Source: Bacteroidales bacterium
GTDB lineage: Bacteria; Bacteroidota; Bacteroidia; Bacteroidales; TTA-H9
Length of the DNA stretch: 50,152 bases
NCBI GenBank assembly: GCA_030656615.1
Contig: JAUSOY010000017.1
Span: 1-50,152 of the forward strand
Direction of reading: 5' to 3'
The stretch's first letter is position 1, and each line of letters starts with the position of its first letter. The position numbers were made by a program, and so were the translations under genes. This document shows positions 25,561 to 34,606 of this stretch, one piece after another. The notes beneath the pieces were generated by a model. That model was not told the origin of the DNA. It saw only the letters and a list, made by a program, of their open reading frames with translations, and searched no databases.

Positions 25561-26352
25561 ATGAAAAGCGTGAATGCCGCATTGATTCAAGCTGATTTGG
25601 CCTGGGAAGACAAAAAAACCAACCTGAATCGACTTGAAAAAATGATAAAAAGTCAGGAAAAGGCTGAAATTATTTTACTCCCCGAATTATTTAATACAGC
25701 TTTTTCTCTAAAAAATGCGGCACTTTATGAAGACATGAATGGACCGGCCGTCGAATGGCTTTGTAATCAATCCATAAAACAAGGAGCTGATATTGCAGGC
25801 AGTGTACTCATTAAAGAAGACAACAAAGTCTATAATCGGCTGATTTGGGTGTCGGCCGGTGAAATTTCTGGTTATTATGACAAGCGTCATCTGTTTCGGA
25901 TGGGAAACGAACATCAATGGATTTCATCAGGTCAAAAAAATAGGGTTATTCAATCCCATGGTTTATTGTTTATGCCTCAGATATGCTATGATTTGCGTTT
26001 CCCTGTATGGCATAGAAACCAGGTAGAAAACGGCCGCTTTAAATATGATGTGCTTACATTTCATGCGAATTGGCCCGAAGTCCGTATCCAGGCATGGAGA
26101 ATGCTCCTCATTGCAAGGGCCATCGAAAATCAAGCTTATGTGGTTGGAATAAACCGATGCGGGGTAGATGGAAATGGGATTTTTCACAGTGGTGAATCAA
26201 TGGTCGTTGGCCCACAGGGCAACATACTGGCCGAGGCATCCAGAGGGAAAGAAAGCATTTTACATTTTACAATGTACCATGATGATCTAATATCCTGGCG
26301 AAATAATTTTCAGGTTTCCAACGACTGGGACGATTTTAAAATTACTGACTGA
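25561..26352 (+). CDS. Nitrilase-family omega-amidase (YafV/NIT2-like)
   Basis: 263 residues. The catalytic triad of the carbon-nitrogen hydrolase family is visible: Glu42 in LLPELFNTAF, Lys108 in YYDKRHLF and Cys142 in QICYDLRFPVW. The QICYDLRFP form is typical of omega-amidases, which hydrolyse 2-oxoglutaramate and 2-oxosuccinamate, the side products of glutamine and asparagine transamination. It is cytosolic and divergent from pgk, 59 bases before the M28 peptidase gene on the same strand. Confidence 0.92.
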   Translation: MKSVNAALIQADLAWEDKKTNLNRLEKMIKSQEKAEIILLPELFNTAFSLKNAALYEDMNGPAVEWLCNQSIKQGADIAGSVLIKEDNKVYNRLIWVSAGEISGYYDKRHLFRMGNEHQWISSGQKNRVIQSHGLLFMPQICYDLRFPVWHRNQVENGRFKYDVLTFHANWPEVRIQAWRMLLIARAIENQAYVVGINRCGVDGNGIFHSGESMVVGPQGNILAEASRGKESILHFTMYHDDLISWRNNFQVSNDWDDFKITD

Positions 26353-26411
26353 AAAAAATTATTGACCTTTACAACCTCTAATAAATTATATTGTTTTCTT
26401 AAAATACGCTC

Positions 26412-27668
26412 ATGAAAACTCGAATTATATTCAGCATACTATTTCTTTGCACGATTTCAGGAATAAAAGCACAGGACATTGATTATGCCCGCTTTCTCGT
26501 TAAAAACCTTAGTTCAGCAGAAATGAAAGGCAGAGGCTATGTTGACGACGGTGATAAAAATGCAGCTCGTTTTCTGGCTTCCCAAATGAGTAAATACGAA
26601 CTAATTCCCCTCAGTCGTAAATATTTACAGGAATATGAATTCAGCATCAATTCCTTTCCCGGGAAGATGAATGTATGGGCAGGCTTAAAAAAAATAAAAC
26701 CGGGTGCTGATTATCTAATGGCCCTTTCATCGAAAGGAATTTCATCAACCTTCGCTATCAAACGCTTATTGAACGATAGCCTCTCAGACAGCGAAGACTT
26801 CAATCAATTAAAAACTCAGAATTTATCAAACACAATAATCATCACAGATAAGTATCATAAAAACTTTGCAGATACAAATCTGCTCAATGCAGCGGGCTAC
26901 GTTTATGTAAAAGACAGCTCATCGCACCTTATCTGGAAAGCATCAAACGGAAAAAAACTAAAAGATTACTATCTTCTCGATATCCGTAAACACTTCGTTG
27001 ATAGTATTAAGTCTATTACGCTCGATTTTGAAAATAAATTTCTGAAAGACTATAAAGCCTATAATGTTGCAGGCATGGTCAAGGGAAGCATGTATCCTGA
27101 TTCGTTTTTTGTTTTTACTGCTCATTTCGACCATTTAGGAATGATGGGTGAAGAAACCATGTTTCCAGGAGCAAGTGATAATGCAAGTGGAACAGCCATG
27201 ATGCTCGACCTGGCCAGGCATTTTAGTAGTCCTGCGAATCAACCCGAAATATCAATCGTATTTATTGCTACTTCGGGCGAGGAAGCCGGCCTCATGGGTG
27301 CAGAGTATTTTGCTGAACATCCGCTAATTCCTTTGAAAAAAATTAAATTCTTGATTAATCTTGATATGGTTGGTTCCGGTTCCGAAGGAATTACATTGGT
27401 TAATGGCGACCAATTCCCCAAAGCCTTTCAACTGATGACAAAGATTAATGCCGATAACGAGTTTATCCGTCAGGTTCAATCGAGAGGAGAGTCATGTAAC
27501 AGCGACCATTGTCCGTTTTATAAAAAAGGTGTTCCGGCTATTTTTATATATTCACGGGGAAGTGAATCAAAACACTATCATAATATAGACGATACCACCG
27601 AAAACCTCCCCCTGACAGAGTATAATGATATATTCAGACTCCTCGTTCAGTTTGTAAAAAAGTATTAA
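26412..27668 (+). CDS. Secreted M28-family zinc aminopeptidase
   Basis: 418 residues. A signal peptide of about 20 residues ends in IKAQ. The two-zinc site of family M28 is present: His238 in TAHFDHLG, Asp256 in GASDNASGT, the Glu290-Glu291 pair in TSGEEAGLMG, Asp318 in INLDMVG, and a late His in HYHNIDDTTENL. It should cleave amino acids or dipeptides in the periplasm or outside the cell. No type IX sorting tail is seen, so it is probably periplasmic. Confidence 0.93.
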   Translation: MKTRIIFSILFLCTISGIKAQDIDYARFLVKNLSSAEMKGRGYVDDGDKNAARFLASQMSKYELIPLSRKYLQEYEFSINSFPGKMNVWAGLKKIKPGADYLMALSSKGISSTFAIKRLLNDSLSDSEDFNQLKTQNLSNTIIITDKYHKNFADTNLLNAAGYVYVKDSSSHLIWKASNGKKLKDYYLLDIRKHFVDSIKSITLDFENKFLKDYKAYNVAGMVKGSMYPDSFFVFTAHFDHLGMMGEETMFPGASDNASGTAMMLDLARHFSSPANQPEISIVFIATSGEEAGLMGAEYFAEHPLIPLKKIKFLINLDMVGSGSEGITLVNGDQFPKAFQLMTKINADNEFIRQVQSRGESCNSDHCPFYKKGVPAIFIYSRGSESKHYHNIDDTTENLPLTEYNDIFRLLVQFVKKY

Positions 27669-27759
27669 TAAATACTCCCTCTGGTTATCGCGATATAAAT
27701 CGTCAATTTTCCGACGTGCTTTGCATAATATACCCATGTCTCTCTGAGTGGTTTAAATA

Positions 27760-27767
27760 TAACTTTG
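27760..27767 (+). promoter_or_regulatory. -7 element upstream of secreted thioredoxin-like gene (TAACTTTG)
   Basis: TAACTTTG fits TAnnTTTG, giving a leader of about 110 bases before the ATG at 27884. The leader shows no clear fold. Confidence 0.45.
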
Positions 27768-27883
27768 CCAAAGCGTAAGCATTATTATGCTTTCGTCTAT
27801 AATTTCTTTGCATATAAATGAATTATCTCATTAACCAACGCAAAGTTTATATCGGTAAACATTTGTAAAACAATATTTTAAAA

Positions 27884-28663
27884 ATGAAGAAACTGATTCT
27901 TACTCTTTTAGCTTTTTCCCTGATTTCACTGACGTATAGTCAGCAAACGGCTACTAATTTCACCTGCAATGATTGCAATGGAACTTCCCATGACTTATTC
28001 ACAGAACTTGATTCAGGCAAAGTCATCGTACTTTGCTGGGTAATGCCTTGTGGATCATGTGTAAACCCTTCCAATATCGCTTACAATTTGGTTACGTCTT
28101 ATCAAAGTACGAATCCCGGACAAGTATTGTTTTATATGGTAGATGATTACGCCAACACAAGCTGTAACGCATTGAATAACTGGGGCAATTTGTATGGTAT
28201 CCCGGCCTCATCTTTCAGCCTGCGTTTTTCGAATTCTACCATAAACATGCTTGATTATGGTTCGGAAGGCATGCCCAAAACGGTCATTGTTGCCGGACCA
28301 TCACATGGTGTTTTTTACAATATGAATAATACTAATAATCCGGCCTTGATGGAAAGAGCCATTGATTCTGCTTTGCAAACGATTAACCAGACCGGCATCG
28401 GATCAAATTTATCGTTTCCTTATCGTATTTACCCAAATCCGGCTCATGATAGATTCATGATTTCCTTCCATTCCAATCATTCAGACTATACCAGCATAAA
28501 ATTGATTAATATGATGGGTATAACGGTAAAAGATGTAGATGTTCGGTATATTAACGGTGACAACAATCTTTCTATCTCATGCGATAATATTCCGCGCGGA
28601 ACGTACTTTATAAATATGATTACCAAAGATGGCCACATTTCTTCAAAAGTAACTATCCAATAG
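27884..28663 (+). CDS. Secreted thioredoxin-like protein with type IX sorting domain
   Basis: 259 residues. A signal peptide (1-~20) is followed by a thioredoxin-like domain with VIVLCWVMPCGSC, the redox pair being Cys56 and Cys59. Two further cysteines (Cys28, Cys31) lie in FTCNDCNGT. The C-terminal ~75 residues, beginning FPYRIYPNPAHDRFMISF and ending near KVTIQ, are a type A Por sorting domain. The protein should act on thiols or disulfides at or beyond the outer membrane. Close families include Omp28-like and secreted TlpA-like proteins. The gene ends at a bidirectional terminator. Confidence 0.85.
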   Translation: MKKLILTLLAFSLISLTYSQQTATNFTCNDCNGTSHDLFTELDSGKVIVLCWVMPCGSCVNPSNIAYNLVTSYQSTNPGQVLFYMVDDYANTSCNALNNWGNLYGIPASSFSLRFSNSTINMLDYGSEGMPKTVIVAGPSHGVFYNMNNTNNPALMERAIDSALQTINQTGIGSNLSFPYRIYPNPAHDRFMISFHSNHSDYTSIKLINMMGITVKDVDVRYINGDNNLSISCDNIPRGTYFINMITKDGHISSKVTIQ

Positions 28664-28692
28664 AAATTCTGTTTTTTCAAAACAAACCTATT

Positions 28693-28730
28693 CACAAAAA
28701 AACCGCTCTGAAAAAGCGGTTTTTTTTGTG
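28693..28730. terminator. Bidirectional terminator
   Basis: CACAAAAAAACCGCT (28693-28707) pairs with AGCGGTTTTTTTTGTG (28715-28730). The A-tract on one side and the T-tract on the other make it usable on both strands. It lies between the thioredoxin-like gene and the convergent S46 peptidase gene. Confidence 0.85.
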
Positions 28731-28744
28731 AAATCAATTTAGAC

Positions 28745-30910
28745 TCAAAGGCCGTTAATTTGTAATTCCTTCATTATATGCGTACAACCAGCAAATTTAT
28801 CGATGATAAAAAGTACGTAGCGGATATCAACGTTAATTGTGCGTTGTAAGGCTGGTTCATAAGCAATATCACCGCTCATAGCTTCCCAGTTTCCGTCAAA
28901 TGCCAATCCGATAAGTTCTCCTTTACCATTAATCACAGGACTTCCTGAATTTCCACCTGTAATATCATGTGTTGTCAGAAAACATACTCTGAGGTTGCCA
29001 TCCTTGGCATAGGGGCCGAAATCTTTTTTCAGAAAAAGTTCTTTGAGTTTGGCAGGAACAACAAATTCCCAATTGGATGGATCTTCCTTTTCGAGAATCC
29101 CTTTATAGGTAGTGAAATGATTATAATACACTGCATCTGCTCCCTGATAATCCTGAACACTTCCGTATGTTAAACGCATGCTTTGATTGGCATCGGGATA
29201 AAACTTGTGGTTAGGTTGCATTTGCATTAAACCAGCAAGATACAATCGCTTCGCCCGTTGAAGATTATCATTAGCTGCATCATTTTCTTTGCTTAATTGT
29301 TTCATCATGGCCCGAAAACCCTGTGAAAGTTTGAATGCAGGATCCTTCTCAATTTTTGATGCTTTTGGATTTTCAAGAAATTTATTAAAAGCCTCGCGGC
29401 TGGCAAAAATACTTGATTCGAAAACCTCCTCAGCAACTTCATTAAAATCCTCATTTTCACTTTTGGCCATTTTGACGAGTACAGCTGGATGCAGAGAAAC
29501 GGGCACGTCATTATAATACTTCATGAGCATTGCCGCCAGCATTTTCTGATCGGTTGCAGGATTGTAGTTTTTATAAAAATCGTCGGACATCGCTTTTGTT
29601 TTAGCCAATAAAACTGCAATATCCTTCGATTCTTTATCCGATAGTTTATTTTTCAAATCCTCGGCTCTTGCGGCAAATCCAATAATCTCAGCACCAAATG
29701 CGGCTTCCCGAAGGTAGGTTTGAGTCAGTGCATTTTCTCCGGTAAGTTTATAAGCCGCATCAAAATCAGACATCACATTGCCGTATAAGGTTTTTGTTTC
29801 GGGTGTAGAAGCCACCCATGCCTCAAATGCTGCTTCCTGAGCACGCTTTTTATCGGCCACTTTCAAACGCTTTAAGCCTTTTGTCTGACCAATATAATAT
29901 TTCCAATAGTTAGCAATTCCAGCATATTTTGACGAATATTTAATTCTGATTTCTTTGCTGGAGGCCATATCTTCGCCCATAATATCCAATTTCTTACGTC
30001 GGATGTCAACGATGGCCGGATTTACTTTATCGATGCCCAACTGAACGCCATGTGAGGTTAAGTAACGATCGGTACGACCCGGAAAGCCCATAATCATGGC
30101 AAAATCGCCCTTTTCGACACCACCGGCATTAATTGGCAGATAATGTTTGGGTTTGAGAGGAACATTGGCTTTATTGTAGGTTGCTGGCTGATTTTCTGCA
30201 TCAGCATACACCCTGAAAATACTGAAATCGCCGGTATGCCTGGGCCACATCCAGTTATCCGTATCGGCACCAAATTTCCCGATTGATGAAGGTGGGGCAC
30301 CAACAAAACGAATATCAGTATAGGTTTGATAAATGAAAGTATAATATTCATTTCCATTGAAAAAATCTTTAACCACGGCATTGTATAAGTTTCCTTCTGT
30401 AGCGGCCGCGATAATTTTTTTACGGTTTATATCAAGGATTTCGTCCATTTGAGTTTCCGTCATCTCAGGACTTATCCCTTCGAGCATAGCGGCAGTAGAC
30501 GCCTCTACACCAATCAGAAACTGAACGCTTAATCCTTTAATCGGAATTTCTTCGGCATACGATGACGCCCAAAATCCATCAAAGAGATAATCGTGTTCCA
30601 CAGTACTTACCGATTGTATAGAACCATATCCGCAATGATGGTTCGTAAGAATCAGACCTTCGGGTGAAATTACTTCTCCGGTACATCCTCTACCGAATAA
30701 TACAATTGCATCTTTCAGGCTTGAATTATTCAGGCTGAATAACTCTTCCGGAGTAAGCTTCAAACCCATTTTCTGCATATCGGTATGATTGAGTCTTTCT
30801 ACCAGAAATGGCAGCCACATTCCCTCGTCGGCTTTAACTCTTACAGGAAAAGCTATTAATGATATGAATATCAGTGAAATAAAAAATTGAAGTATGGTTT
30901 TTTTTATCAT
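28745..30910 (-). CDS. S46-family dipeptidyl-peptidase, DPP7-type
   Basis: 721 residues with a signal peptide (1-~27). It is a chymotrypsin-fold serine exopeptidase of family S46. The catalytic histidine is in ILTNHHCGYGSIQS (91-92), and the serine is Ser655 in TGGNSGSPV. The residue that sets P1 preference in the family is Gly673 here (LAFDGNWEAMSGD). In characterised Porphyromonas enzymes glycine goes with DPP7 (hydrophobic P1), and arginine at that place goes with DPP11 (acidic P1). It should release dipeptides in the periplasm for uptake. Confidence 0.95.
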   Translation of the reverse strand: MIKKTILQFFISLIFISLIAFPVRVKADEGMWLPFLVERLNHTDMQKMGLKLTPEELFSLNNSSLKDAIVLFGRGCTGEVISPEGLILTNHHCGYGSIQSVSTVEHDYLFDGFWASSYAEEIPIKGLSVQFLIGVEASTAAMLEGISPEMTETQMDEILDINRKKIIAAATEGNLYNAVVKDFFNGNEYYTFIYQTYTDIRFVGAPPSSIGKFGADTDNWMWPRHTGDFSIFRVYADAENQPATYNKANVPLKPKHYLPINAGGVEKGDFAMIMGFPGRTDRYLTSHGVQLGIDKVNPAIVDIRRKKLDIMGEDMASSKEIRIKYSSKYAGIANYWKYYIGQTKGLKRLKVADKKRAQEAAFEAWVASTPETKTLYGNVMSDFDAAYKLTGENALTQTYLREAAFGAEIIGFAARAEDLKNKLSDKESKDIAVLLAKTKAMSDDFYKNYNPATDQKMLAAMLMKYYNDVPVSLHPAVLVKMAKSENEDFNEVAEEVFESSIFASREAFNKFLENPKASKIEKDPAFKLSQGFRAMMKQLSKENDAANDNLQRAKRLYLAGLMQMQPNHKFYPDANQSMRLTYGSVQDYQGADAVYYNHFTTYKGILEKEDPSNWEFVVPAKLKELFLKKDFGPYAKDGNLRVCFLTTHDITGGNSGSPVINGKGELIGLAFDGNWEAMSGDIAYEPALQRTINVDIRYVLFIIDKFAGCTHIMKELQINGL

Positions 30911-31026
30911 AACACAATAGTTTTGTTAATGTATAAATTGAGATATGGTTCTAAGTTTTTTTGTAATATTTTTTTCGGACACATAATCACAGCTCCCATT
31001 TTCAGGTTCGCTAGTAGAATTTGATA

Positions 31027-32118
31027 TTAAATATATTTTTCTCCTTTGGTTGTTTCGATATTCTTCACGACGGCACGAAGTTCTTGTTCCCGTTCTTTAT
31101 CGCAAATGAGAAGCACACCAGCTTTTTCTACCACGATGCAATTATCGAGTCCATTAATCACAACCAGTTTATCATCTGGCATATTAACAATACAATTCAT
31201 TGTATTATATGTCATTACATTTTGTCCCATGATGGCATTCCCTTGGCCATCTTTAGACCGAATGGCATACAAAGAGCCCCAGGTTCCCAAATCAGACCAA
31301 CCGAAATCAGACGAAAGTGTATAAACATTGGACGCTTTTTCCATTACTCCATAATCAATGGAAATACTCTTACAAATGGCATAAGCATTTTCGATAAAAG
31401 ATTTTTCCAAATCGGTGTTATATTTATCCATTCCTTCTTTAAAAACCTGACTAACATCCGGAAGATATTTTTCGAGTGCTGCTGTAATAGATTTCAAACT
31501 CCAGATAAAAATGCCAGCATTCCACAAAAAATCACCACTTTCCACAAAAGTACGTGCCAACTCCAGATTGGGTTTTTCAGTAAACGTTTTAACTTTTTTA
31601 ATTCGTTTATCGTCCGGATACACTTCTTTATCTACAAATTGAATATAACCATAACCCGTATCTGGTCTACTGGGCTGAATACCCAGAGTAAGCAGCCAAT
31701 CGTTTCGACGTGTGGCCTCCAGCGCATTAAAAATAACATCAACAAAAATGTTTTCCTTCAAAATTATATGATCCGAGGGAGCCACAATAATATTCGCTTC
31801 CGGATCGATTCCAGCAATTTTATATACCGCGTAGGCGATGCAAGGTGCAGTATTGCGTCCGGCAGGCTCTAGTAATATTTGGTTTTCCGCCATATCTGGC
31901 AGTTGTTCTTTTACCAAATCAGCATAACGGGCGTTGGTAACAACATAAATATTTTCTGGCGGGCAAATTCTAAGAAAACGCTGATATGTCTGTTGAATCA
32001 GGGTTTCACCTGTTCCAAGAATGTCAATAAATTGCTTAGGATGTGTGGTGCGGCTCATGGGCCAAAATCTGGCACCAATTCCACCGGCCATTATTACACA
32101 ATAATTCGATGCATTCAT
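31027..32118 (-). CDS. manC: Mannose-1-phosphate guanylyltransferase
   Basis: 363 residues from the ATG at 32118; the longer frame begins at TTG and is rejected. The nucleotidyltransferase signature AGGIGARFWPMSR is at 11-23, followed by HPKQF, VAPSDHII, EKPNLELA and a late FGWSDLGTWGSLY. It makes GDP-mannose from mannose-1-phosphate and GTP, a precursor of surface polysaccharides. It lacks the C-terminal isomerase domain of bifunctional forms. The -7 element is at 32151-32158. A 283-codon open frame on the opposite strand is only a shadow. Confidence 0.95.
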   Translation of the reverse strand: MNASNYCVIMAGGIGARFWPMSRTTHPKQFIDILGTGETLIQQTYQRFLRICPPENIYVVTNARYADLVKEQLPDMAENQILLEPAGRNTAPCIAYAVYKIAGIDPEANIIVAPSDHIILKENIFVDVIFNALEATRRNDWLLTLGIQPSRPDTGYGYIQFVDKEVYPDDKRIKKVKTFTEKPNLELARTFVESGDFLWNAGIFIWSLKSITAALEKYLPDVSQVFKEGMDKYNTDLEKSFIENAYAICKSISIDYGVMEKASNVYTLSSDFGWSDLGTWGSLYAIRSKDGQGNAIMGQNVMTYNTMNCIVNMPDDKLVVINGLDNCIVVEKAGVLLICDKEREQELRAVVKNIETTKGEKYI

Positions 32119-32150
32119 TACTTTCAATATTTATCAATGAAGGGATAGAA

Positions 32151-32158
32151 CAAAGGTA
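32151..32158 (-). promoter_or_regulatory. -7 element of manC (TACCTTTG)
   Basis: Minus-strand TACCTTTG matches TAnnTTTG, 32 bases ahead of the manC ATG and immediately after the sprT-like stop codon. Confidence 0.6.
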
Positions 32159-32159
32159 A

Positions 32160-32777
32160 TTAATTCCCAATGTTCTCGATAAATGGAATTACATTGGCCC
32201 GGGCGCTGACAAGATAAGGTCTGCCATTCGATAGGCAGGTACACAGGTATCGCGTACGGCGTTTCTCACCCTTCTTAAACAGACGCTGTTTTAATTGAAA
32301 AACGCAATCCTTTTCGAGAGATTCCAAAAGTGGAAGAGGATTTTCAGGCGAATAAGCAGCCAGAACTTTTATAAGATTGGCATCAGTAAATGTGGAGGCA
32401 TATCCTTTAAAAAGATGAAATTGAAAAGCCTGCTTAATATCGTCAGGGAAGCAATTACTATTGATAAACTTTTCGCCAAGCGAACGAAAACATTGCTGCC
32501 ATTCTTTCCCATGAGGTAAAACACGCTTTTTATATTTTTCAACGACCATCATATGGGTAACTTCATGAATGAACGTTATCAAAAACTGATAGGGCGGCAA
32601 ATTTGAATTTATGCGGATATGATGAACAGGCCGGCTGTTTTGCCTTCGGTAATCACCCGTTTTCGTACTGCGCGGACGTACAATTCGAAGATGGAGGTCA
32701 AAGGATGAAAGAATCTCCTGAACATCGTCTAAAGAAGCCTCTGGAAAGAAAGGTATCAAATTTTCACGTCTAATCAT
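32160..32777 (-). CDS. SprT-like zinc metalloprotease-domain protein
   Basis: 205 residues. The zinc site is H71-E72-xx-H75 in FIHEVTHMM, with a likely third ligand His89 in VLPHGKEW; this is the SprT/SprT-like arrangement. Eukaryotic relatives cut DNA-protein crosslinks, and the bacterial role is poorly known. The C-terminal half has only scattered cysteines (YLCTCLSNG), not a full zinc ribbon. Its start overlaps the small lipoprotein stop by four bases. Confidence 0.88.
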   Translation of the reverse strand: MIRRENLIPFFPEASLDDVQEILSSFDLHLRIVRPRSTKTGDYRRQNSRPVHHIRINSNLPPYQFLITFIHEVTHMMVVEKYKKRVLPHGKEWQQCFRSLGEKFINSNCFPDDIKQAFQFHLFKGYASTFTDANLIKVLAAYSPENPLPLLESLEKDCVFQLKQRLFKKGEKRRTRYLCTCLSNGRPYLVSARANVIPFIENIGN

Positions 32778-32968
32778 ACATTCGTAAAATTAGCAACGGT
32801 ATCTGAATTATAAGAACTAAATGACGGACAATCTGCACACTTCTCCCGTTTTTTTGCTTTCGGCTTTTTGGGATATGTGGTTCTTCGACTGCTTGAGCAG
32901 GAAACCAGACACAAACTTAATATCAATATCAGTATAAACGAGAATATCCTTCTCAAAAATTTGGACAT
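32774..32968 (-). CDS. Small lipoprotein
   Basis: 64 residues from ATG 32968; the open frame runs further up, but a clear lipoprotein signal starts here. MSKFLRRIFSFILILILSL leads into the lipobox LVSC and a run of serines, then a Lys/Arg-rich stretch and a C-AD-C pair. No family was recognised. It overlaps the sprT-like gene by four bases, so the two are translationally coupled. Confidence 0.65.
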   Translation of the reverse strand: MSKFLRRIFSFILILILSLCLVSCSSSRRTTYPKKPKAKKREKCADCPSFSSYNSDTVANFTNV

Positions 32969-33122
32969 GGTATCGGTTTTTTTGCAAAAATAAAATACTG
33001 TGGTAAATATCTCATTAATAAAACAGAAAGCAACCATAATTTATTGCCTGCCCGGCAAATTTTCAAGATACGCCATTGAAAGTGTCAGAATTTGGATATA
33101 ACTTAGCGCTAAATATTGTTGT

Positions 33123-33863
33123 ATGCTACTACTTGAACAAGCCGGGGAATATGTCCTTTTAATGCAGAGGGCACTAAGCAAACCTGACAAATGGGCCGTT
33201 TTTAGAAACCAGCTTATGAATGAGTTTACAAACCTTGGCATCGACTCCATCGGCATTGTTGCTATTATCTCGGTATTTATGGGTGCCGTTGTTTCAATAC
33301 AAACCGCCTATAATATTGACAGTCCGCTCATTCCACTTACAATGGTTGGTTTTACAGCCCGTCAGTCAGTGATTCTGGAATTTTCGCCTACCATTATAAG
33401 CCTGATTCTTGCAGGCAAAGTGGGTTCCCGAATTGCCTCCGAGATTGGAAGCATGAAAATAAGTCAGCAAATAGACGCATTACAAGTTTTAGGCGTTAAT
33501 CCGGCCAATTTTCTCATTTTCCCGAAAATTATTGCCAGTGTACTTATAAATCCTGTACTCATTATTTTTTCCATTTTTATGAGCCTTGCCGGTGGTTATC
33601 TGATTGCTCAGCTCACCGACTTATATACACCACAAGATTACGTTACAGGCCTGCGCTATTCATTCAGCGCTTTTACTGTGTTTTATGCCATCATTAAAAC
33701 CGTTGTCTTTGCATTCATTATCAGCTCTGTTTCAGGATATCATGGTTATAAGGTGAAAGGGGGCGCTCTTCAGGTGGGCCAAGCCAGTACGAACGCTGTA
33801 GTGCATTCCAGTATTGGAATTATTTTATTTAACCTTATTCTTACCCAACTTTTGCTCACATGA
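33123..33863 (+). CDS. mlaE: MlaE-type ABC transporter permease
   Basis: 246 residues with five or six membrane segments. It carries the MlaE motifs SIGIVAIISVFMGAVVSIQ, LAGKVGSRIASEIGSMK and QIDALQVLGVNP. MlaE permeases work with MlaF ATPases and MCE-domain MlaD proteins to move phospholipids between the inner and outer membranes. It overlaps the MlaF gene in ATGA. A possible promoter, TTTG at 33091-33094 then 19 bases to TATTGTTG, lies so close to the ATG that the leader would be nearly absent. Confidence 0.93.
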   Translation: MLLLEQAGEYVLLMQRALSKPDKWAVFRNQLMNEFTNLGIDSIGIVAIISVFMGAVVSIQTAYNIDSPLIPLTMVGFTARQSVILEFSPTIISLILAGKVGSRIASEIGSMKISQQIDALQVLGVNPANFLIFPKIIASVLINPVLIIFSIFMSLAGGYLIAQLTDLYTPQDYVTGLRYSFSAFTVFYAIIKTVVFAFIISSVSGYHGYKVKGGALQVGQASTNAVVHSSIGIILFNLILTQLLLT

Positions 33864-34606
33864 TTACGGTCACTAATATTGAAAAATCTTTTGGGCAAAA
33901 AAAAGTGCTTCGGAAGATAAGCCTGAATTTTGAGCCTGGAAAAACCAATTTAATAATCGGTAAAAGTGGTTCAGGAAAAACCGTTATGATGAAATGCCTA
34001 GTTGGCCTGCTTGAGGTAGATAAAGGAAGTATTTTTTATCATGACAGAGATTTTTCGGCCATGAATGATAAGGAAAGAAAAAGTATCCGTAAAGAAATGG
34101 GAATGCTTTTTCAGGGAGGGGCGTTGTTTGATTCGATGAATGTGGAAGAAAACATTGGATTTCCAATGAAAATGTACACCACGAAAAGCCCTTTGGAAAT
34201 CAGGAAAAGGGTTGACTTTTGTCTGGAACGGGTTAATCTGAAAGGCGTCAATAAATTATCGCCTTCCGAATTAAGCGGAGGTATGATAAAAAGAGTAGCC
34301 ATTGCCCGGGCCATTGTTTTACAACCTTCGTATCTGTTTTGCGATGAGCCCAACTCAGGCCTCGATCCCCAAACCGGAAATTTGATTGATGATTTAATTC
34401 TTGAAATCACCCATGAATACAATATTACAACCATTGTAAATACTCATGATATGAATTCAGTTGTTGAAATCGGTGATAAGGTTCACTATATATACAACGG
34501 CGAACTCTGGTGGAGTGGCGATAAAAACAATATCCTTACGGCTACTAACACTGAGCTTCAGGATTTCGTATTTTCAACAGAGCTTACACGCCGACTAAAA
34601 ACATGA
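33860..34606 (+). CDS. mlaF: MlaF-type ABC transporter ATPase
   Basis: 248 residues. Walker A GKSGSGKT is at 34-41, the signature is LSGGMIKRVAIARA, Walker B is YLFCDEPNSGLDP, and the H-loop is in VNTHDM. It powers the MlaE permease. Both ends overlap neighbours by four bases (ATGA), so mlaE, mlaF and cvpA form one translationally coupled unit. No MCE protein is encoded next to it. Confidence 0.94.
   Translation: MITVTNIEKSFGQKKVLRKISLNFEPGKTNLIIGKSGSGKTVMMKCLVGLLEVDKGSIFYHDRDFSAMNDKERKSIRKEMGMLFQGGALFDSMNVEENIGFPMKMYTTKSPLEIRKRVDFCLERVNLKGVNKLSPSELSGGMIKRVAIARAIVLQPSYLFCDEPNSGLDPQTGNLIDDLILEITHEYNITTIVNTHDMNSVVEIGDKVHYIYNGELWWSGDKNNILTATNTELQDFVFSTELTRRLKT

Noticed and set aside
31021-31872. 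A 283-codon open frame on the plus strand opposite manC
   Set aside because: Its translation is rich in Ile, Phe, His and Asn with no motif, while the minus strand encodes an unmistakable guanylyltransferase; it is a shadow frame.
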